In this document: positions 61,111 to 64,000 of the stretch, in pieces | How the letters are laid out: each line of letters begins with the position of its first letter | Position numbering within the stretch: the first letter of the stretch is position 1 | From: an uncultured Cohaesibacter sp. | GTDB lineage: Bacteria; Pseudomonadota; Alphaproteobacteria; Rhizobiales; Cohaesibacteraceae | Reading direction: 5' to 3' | NCBI RefSeq assembly: GCF_963662805.1 | Contig: NZ_OY759862.1 | Coordinates: 248,001 to 312,000, forward strand | Length of the DNA: 64,000 nt | The notes under the pieces: model-generated | Databases searched by the model: none | Told to the model about the DNA's origin: nothing | What the model saw: only the letters and a program-made list of their open reading frames with translations | Program-made: the position numbers and the translations under genes

Positions 61111-62415
61111 ATGACTGCGTTGCCAATGGCTCATCAAATGAGCCTGCACACAGTATTCGAGGAAATGAGCGATGGCGTGATCATTGTCGATCTCGCTGGC
61201 AAGGTCTGCTACCGCAACAAGGTCATCAATGATCTGCCCGGCGGTCTCGAAAACAGAATTCTGTCCTACTGTGCCGCCAACAAGTGCGGTTGCGAGCTGA
61301 GCGAACCGGACTTCCTGCTCAAGAAGGCCGAGATGGGAGGGTGGAGTGTCTCTTGTCACCCCTTTGGTGAGAACAGGCTCCTGCTCGTCAAGTATGACAA
61401 TCATCTAGGGCGCCGAATCCAGCTGATACGCGAAGATTTCTCAAAGTGCATATCTGACGGTATTGCTCCGGCAACAGCCGCAATCGAGACGATGCGCAAG
61501 CACATTGACGCGCGATGGGTCGCGCTGGGTGCGTTCGAGATGGGCAGCCACTCCATCCATTTCGAGCATGTTTACGATGGCATGGATGCTGCTCCGGGAA
61601 GACTGCCTGTCCTGCGATGCAGGGATGATTTCATGCCGTGCGAGGGCTTGTTGATCAGCAAGGATCTGGAAAGTCATCTCCTCAACAGTGACGAGGTGGT
61701 GGATCTGGGCCTGACGCACATCGTCGGCATGTCGTTGAAAAACCACAACCGGGAATGCGTCGGCTATGTCCTCATTGGCGACGAGGAGCCCCCTCTCGAT
61801 CTGGAAGCATCGATCGCACTGTTGCAGGAACTGTCTCTCCTCTATGGGCTCTATGTTGAGGTCGGCTCAGCCCGAACGGAAGCCCGCAAGGCAAATGCCG
61901 ACGCCAACACCGACGTGATCACGGATCAGGGCAACCGAAGGGCCTTTGAGGCCTACATCAAGGAATGCCTTGACGATATGCTCCACGAGCAGGAAGAGGC
62001 GGAAGACCTCTCCATGTTCGATCTCAATGCCATGCGGAATTCGGCCCTGATGATTGTTGATTTCGATGGCTTCAAACGCATCAATGACCTGCTCGGGCAC
62101 AGCGAAGGGGATCGTGCCTTGCGCCTCGTCGCGCAGGCTCTAGGGCAGATGCCCGTCGATAACCATGTCTTCCGTCTTGGGGGGGATGAGTTTGCTCAGG
62201 TCTTCCCGCGCGCAGGCAATCTTGAAGCTGAGGATCTGCGCCAATATGTCAACGCGATTGAACGCGACATGGCGGACGAAGGCTTCACGGAACTCGGGCT
62301 GAGCATCGGTGTTGTCCATTTCTTCGAATGCGATGGAAGCCTCGCGTCCCTGATGGCGCTTGCCGACGCGCGGATGTATCACGACAAGCGTTTGCGCACC
62401 CTCGCGTTCCTCTGA
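61111..62415 (+). CDS. PAS/GAF-GGDEF diguanylate cyclase
   Basis: A cytoplasmic 434-residue protein with no transmembrane segment. The N-terminal PAS-like domain (VFEEMSDGVIIVDLAGKVCYRNKVIND) contains cysteines at CAANKCGCEL that could bind a cofactor or metal. A GAF-like domain follows at about 120-250 (GAFEMGSHSIHFEHVYDG, LVLIGDEEP-like YVLIGDEEPPLDLEASIALLQEL). The GGDEF domain has RLGGDEFAQVF near residue 352, GLSIGVVHF and ALADARMYHDK. The active site is intact; the inhibitory RxxD site is absent. It should synthesise c-di-GMP in response to a cytoplasmic signal. The Cys-rich PAS segment suggests a redox or heme/metal cue, but that is inference. Confidence 0.92.
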   Translation: MTALPMAHQMSLHTVFEEMSDGVIIVDLAGKVCYRNKVINDLPGGLENRILSYCAANKCGCELSEPDFLLKKAEMGGWSVSCHPFGENRLLLVKYDNHLGRRIQLIREDFSKCISDGIAPATAAIETMRKHIDARWVALGAFEMGSHSIHFEHVYDGMDAAPGRLPVLRCRDDFMPCEGLLISKDLESHLLNSDEVVDLGLTHIVGMSLKNHNRECVGYVLIGDEEPPLDLEASIALLQELSLLYGLYVEVGSARTEARKANADANTDVITDQGNRRAFEAYIKECLDDMLHEQEEAEDLSMFDLNAMRNSALMIVDFDGFKRINDLLGHSEGDRALRLVAQALGQMPVDNHVFRLGGDEFAQVFPRAGNLEAEDLRQYVNAIERDMADEGFTELGLSIGVVHFFECDGSLASLMALADARMYHDKRLRTLAFL

Positions 62416-62496
62416 CCTTCTCCGAATTTCCCACTATTTCCAAGTTTTGGCACTGCTGGGCATCGCCTGCGAAGCTGGGTGATCGGCCTTTCGCGC

Positions 62497-62522
62497 AAAA
62501 AAAGGGCTCCCGTGGGAGCCCT
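62497..62522 (-). terminator. Terminator after the L,D-transpeptidase gene
   Basis: On the minus strand an 8-bp stem (AGGGCTCC / GGAGCCCT) with a four-base loop runs into seven T residues (A-run 62497-62503). It is 66 bases beyond the stop. Confidence 0.85.
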
Positions 62523-62587
62523 AAGTTCAAGATCCGCTTTTGGGGATCCTGCTCTCTCATGCTGTAACACCAAAAAAGGGTCTGAGC

Positions 62588-63322
62588 CTAGATGACGATG
62601 ACCTTGGTGCCGACGCCAACACGTTGATAAAGGTCCATGACATCCTCATTGCGCATGCGGATGCAGCCGGAGCTGACGGCCTGGCCGATAGACCAAGGCT
62701 CGTTCGAGCCGTGGATGCGATAAAGTGTGGAGCCAAGATAGAGGGCACGGGCACCGAGCGGGTTGCGTGGGCCGCCTTCCATATATTCCGGCAGGCCGGG
62801 TTGCCGTTGGCGCATTTCTGCAGGCGGACGCCAGCCGGGCCATTCCGCCTTGCGGGTGACCTTGTGCGTTCCTGCCCATTCAAAGCCGGGACGTCCGACA
62901 CCAACGCCATAGCGACGGGCAGTACCGTCCTGACCAACCAGATACAGATAGCGCTCGTTGGTGTTGACGATGATGGTTCCGGCCCGATGCGGTCCCGCAT
63001 AGTCAACGACTGTTGGCAAATAGCGCGGATCAATGCTGCGCACACGCTGGCGCTGGATCTTGGCAGAGGCTGCCTCTGTGCGACCCTGCCGGGGATCCGG
63101 AGCGAGGCGGGAAATGTCCACTCTGGGTCGCGCATCGCTCGGCTGGGGCCGATTGGCACCCGGACGCAGCTGCATGACCCATGGTTGGATCTGATCCGCC
63201 TGCAACATGACTGGCGGAGGAGGGGCATAACGGAAGGAATTGGCATCAGCCGGGGCAACAAATGACCCGGAGACGCAAAGCGCGGTCGCGCAAACACTCA
63301 GAAAAATACGCTTCATCGACAT
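62588..63322 (-). CDS. L,D-transpeptidase (YkuD/ErfK family)
   Basis: A secreted cell-wall enzyme that forms 3-3 crosslinks in peptidoglycan or attaches proteins to it. The 244-residue protein has a signal peptide (KRIFLSVCATALCVSGSFVAPADA) and a Pro/Arg-rich linker, then the YkuD domain from AGTIIVNTNERYLYLVGQDG. The active-site region is YRIHGSNEPWSIGQAVSSGC followed by IRMRNEDV: the catalytic Cys lies in SSGCIRM, with the His in IHGSN. I choose the ATG at 63322; an ATG at 63316 is possible. Confidence 0.94.
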   Translation of the reverse strand: MSMKRIFLSVCATALCVSGSFVAPADANSFRYAPPPPVMLQADQIQPWVMQLRPGANRPQPSDARPRVDISRLAPDPRQGRTEAASAKIQRQRVRSIDPRYLPTVVDYAGPHRAGTIIVNTNERYLYLVGQDGTARRYGVGVGRPGFEWAGTHKVTRKAEWPGWRPPAEMRQRQPGLPEYMEGGPRNPLGARALYLGSTLYRIHGSNEPWSIGQAVSSGCIRMRNEDVMDLYQRVGVGTKVIVI

Positions 63323-63631
63323 ACTCACAACACAGAATCGACGACTGACTCATGGGTCCTGAGACCCGTCTGAAAAAGACTTGCTGAAATGGGGCTTCGT
63401 ACCCGTAACGCGGCGAGAAACCTGACATTTCCTTGTTCCTATCCTAATTTGGAAACAAAGCGAAAAGGTTAATGAAAACTTGCAAGGCCGCTCATTTGGA
63501 GTCAGCGTTAAAAAACGGTTAGCACCGGCAATTTTATGATTAATTTTTTGACAATTCGATTTGGCAGTCCCTTGGAGGGTGTCAAAGGAGTCTGGCCTTG
63601 CAAAAAGGCTTTAGGTTGGCTGAAGCCAACG
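63323..63631. other. Gap between the L,D-transpeptidase and DUF2927 genes
   Basis: About 309 bases with a low-GC stretch (63430-63570) that is probably the promoter region for the L,D-transpeptidase gene. No gene is seen; plus-strand frames here run into the DUF2927 gene on the other strand. Confidence 0.4.
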
Positions 63632-64000
63632 TCAGCGTCCGACCACCTGTTTGGCATATTGCAAAAGGTTGCCGACCATCGGGTTCACCTGACGTTGTGT
63701 CATGCCGGGCTTGACCGATGGATTGTAAAGCATGTTGAGGATCAGACGGTCGTAGCGGGTGAAATAGTCGAAGGTCGTCAGGTCATTGAAAACCGAATGG
63801 TTGAGGCTCTTGTCGTCATTGACGGGACCAAGTCCCTGCAGGATTTCTTCCACCATGCAGCGGCGGAACAGGGACAGGCCCTGATCGGAGACGATCACCG
63901 CGTCCGAGCGCAGGATGCCGGAACGCCGTGACAGCACGCGGACGATGCACTGGCCCGGAACGTCCATCTGAGAATCGTGGAAGACCTCGTCCTGCACCGT
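63632..64000 (-). CDS. DUF2927 family protein (5' end missing)
   Basis: The frame is open from the right edge of the window, so the gene is cut: the last codons continue to base 64000. The visible 122 residues (TVQDEVFHDSQMDVPGQCIV and onward) match the C-terminal part of DUF2927 proteins: VRVLSRRSGILRSDAVIVSDQGLSLFRRCMVEEILQGLGP, in parts, then LTTFDYFTRYDRLILNMLYNPSVKPGM. DUF2927 proteins are secreted alphaproteobacterial proteins of unknown function with a metalloprotease-like fold; the QGLGP and LYNPSVKPGMTQ segments are diagnostic. Most of the domain lies outside. Confidence 0.9.
   Translation of the reverse strand, partial: TVQDEVFHDSQMDVPGQCIVRVLSRRSGILRSDAVIVSDQGLSLFRRCMVEEILQGLGPVNDDKSLNHSVFNDLTTFDYFTRYDRLILNMLYNPSVKPGMTQRQVNPMVGNLLQYAKQVVGR

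Overview
The window reads as a chromosomal segment of an alphaproteobacterium, most likely of the order Hyphomicrobiales (Rhizobiales). The basis is gene content and gene order, not a database match: an aa3 cytochrome oxidase operon in the order ctaC-ctaD-ctaB-small protein-ctaG-ctaE, IalB-like and BA14K-like secreted proteins, a plant-type glutamate-cysteine ligase, the neighbourhood thrC-M16 peptidase-RimJ-type acetyltransferase-EAL protein, and a LysR gene divergent from a DUF1127 gene. A marine relative such as Cohaesibacter would fit but is a guess. No tRNA, rRNA, IS element, prophage or CRISPR array was seen.

Layout. 1-2.5 kb: the end of ispH, then thrB and a small membrane protein. 2.5-3.6 kb: a GFA-family protein and an IalB-like secreted protein on the minus strand. 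3.6-11 kb: the aa3 oxidase operon behind a perfect FNR/FixK-type box, followed by DUF983 and SURF1 genes. 11-14.6 kb: a HAD hydrolase and a translationally coupled pair, a periplasmic molybdopterin-domain-like protein and a GGDEF-EAL protein. 14.6-16.6 kb: gcvT-gcvH behind a tandem glycine riboswitch. 16.7-20.9 kb: flavodoxin, a methyltransferase, rnhA, a PilZ protein and an unpaired ParD-like antitoxin. 21-31 kb: thrC, M16 peptidase, acetyltransferase and a very large PAS-GGDEF-EAL protein with a Pro-rich tail. 30.6-37.3 kb: yqgE, a DsbD-like domain protein, peroxiredoxin, xseA, rsmE and a dienelactone hydrolase. 37.5-51.3 kb: an exporter- and regulator-rich stretch (LysE, three DMT transporters, MarR, TetR/SDR, LysR/DUF1127) with gshA. 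51.5-56.4 kb: a GntR-lutA-lutB-lutC lactate oxidation operon with a DUF937-like gene downstream. 56.7-64 kb: a divergent TRAP-type permease pair, a GNAT protein, cytochrome c, a PAS/GAF/GGDEF protein, an L,D-transpeptidase and a partial DUF2927 gene.

Two themes stand out. First, between about 21 and 37.2 kb several genes are broken by single-base insertions: thrC (a dozen or more sites), the M16 gene (three that cancel out), the EAL protein (two), the dienelactone hydrolase (one) and a small membrane protein (one). Removing one base at each site restores a family-like protein, so base-calling or assembly error is more likely than gene decay. Second, several regulators have clear operators: a 22-bp palindrome between marR and a DMT transporter, 12-bp perfect arms between SDR and tetR, and a TTTTGGT/ACCAAAA site in front of the GntR-lut operon. 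Three c-di-GMP enzymes and one PilZ receptor also lie within this 64 kb. I did not find an obviously new defence or biosynthetic system. The best candidates for undescribed biology are the Mo-domain/GGDEF-EAL pair, the structured intergenic RNA candidate near 51.3 kb, the TRAP-like permease without a binding protein, and the 680-residue Pro-rich tail of the EAL protein.
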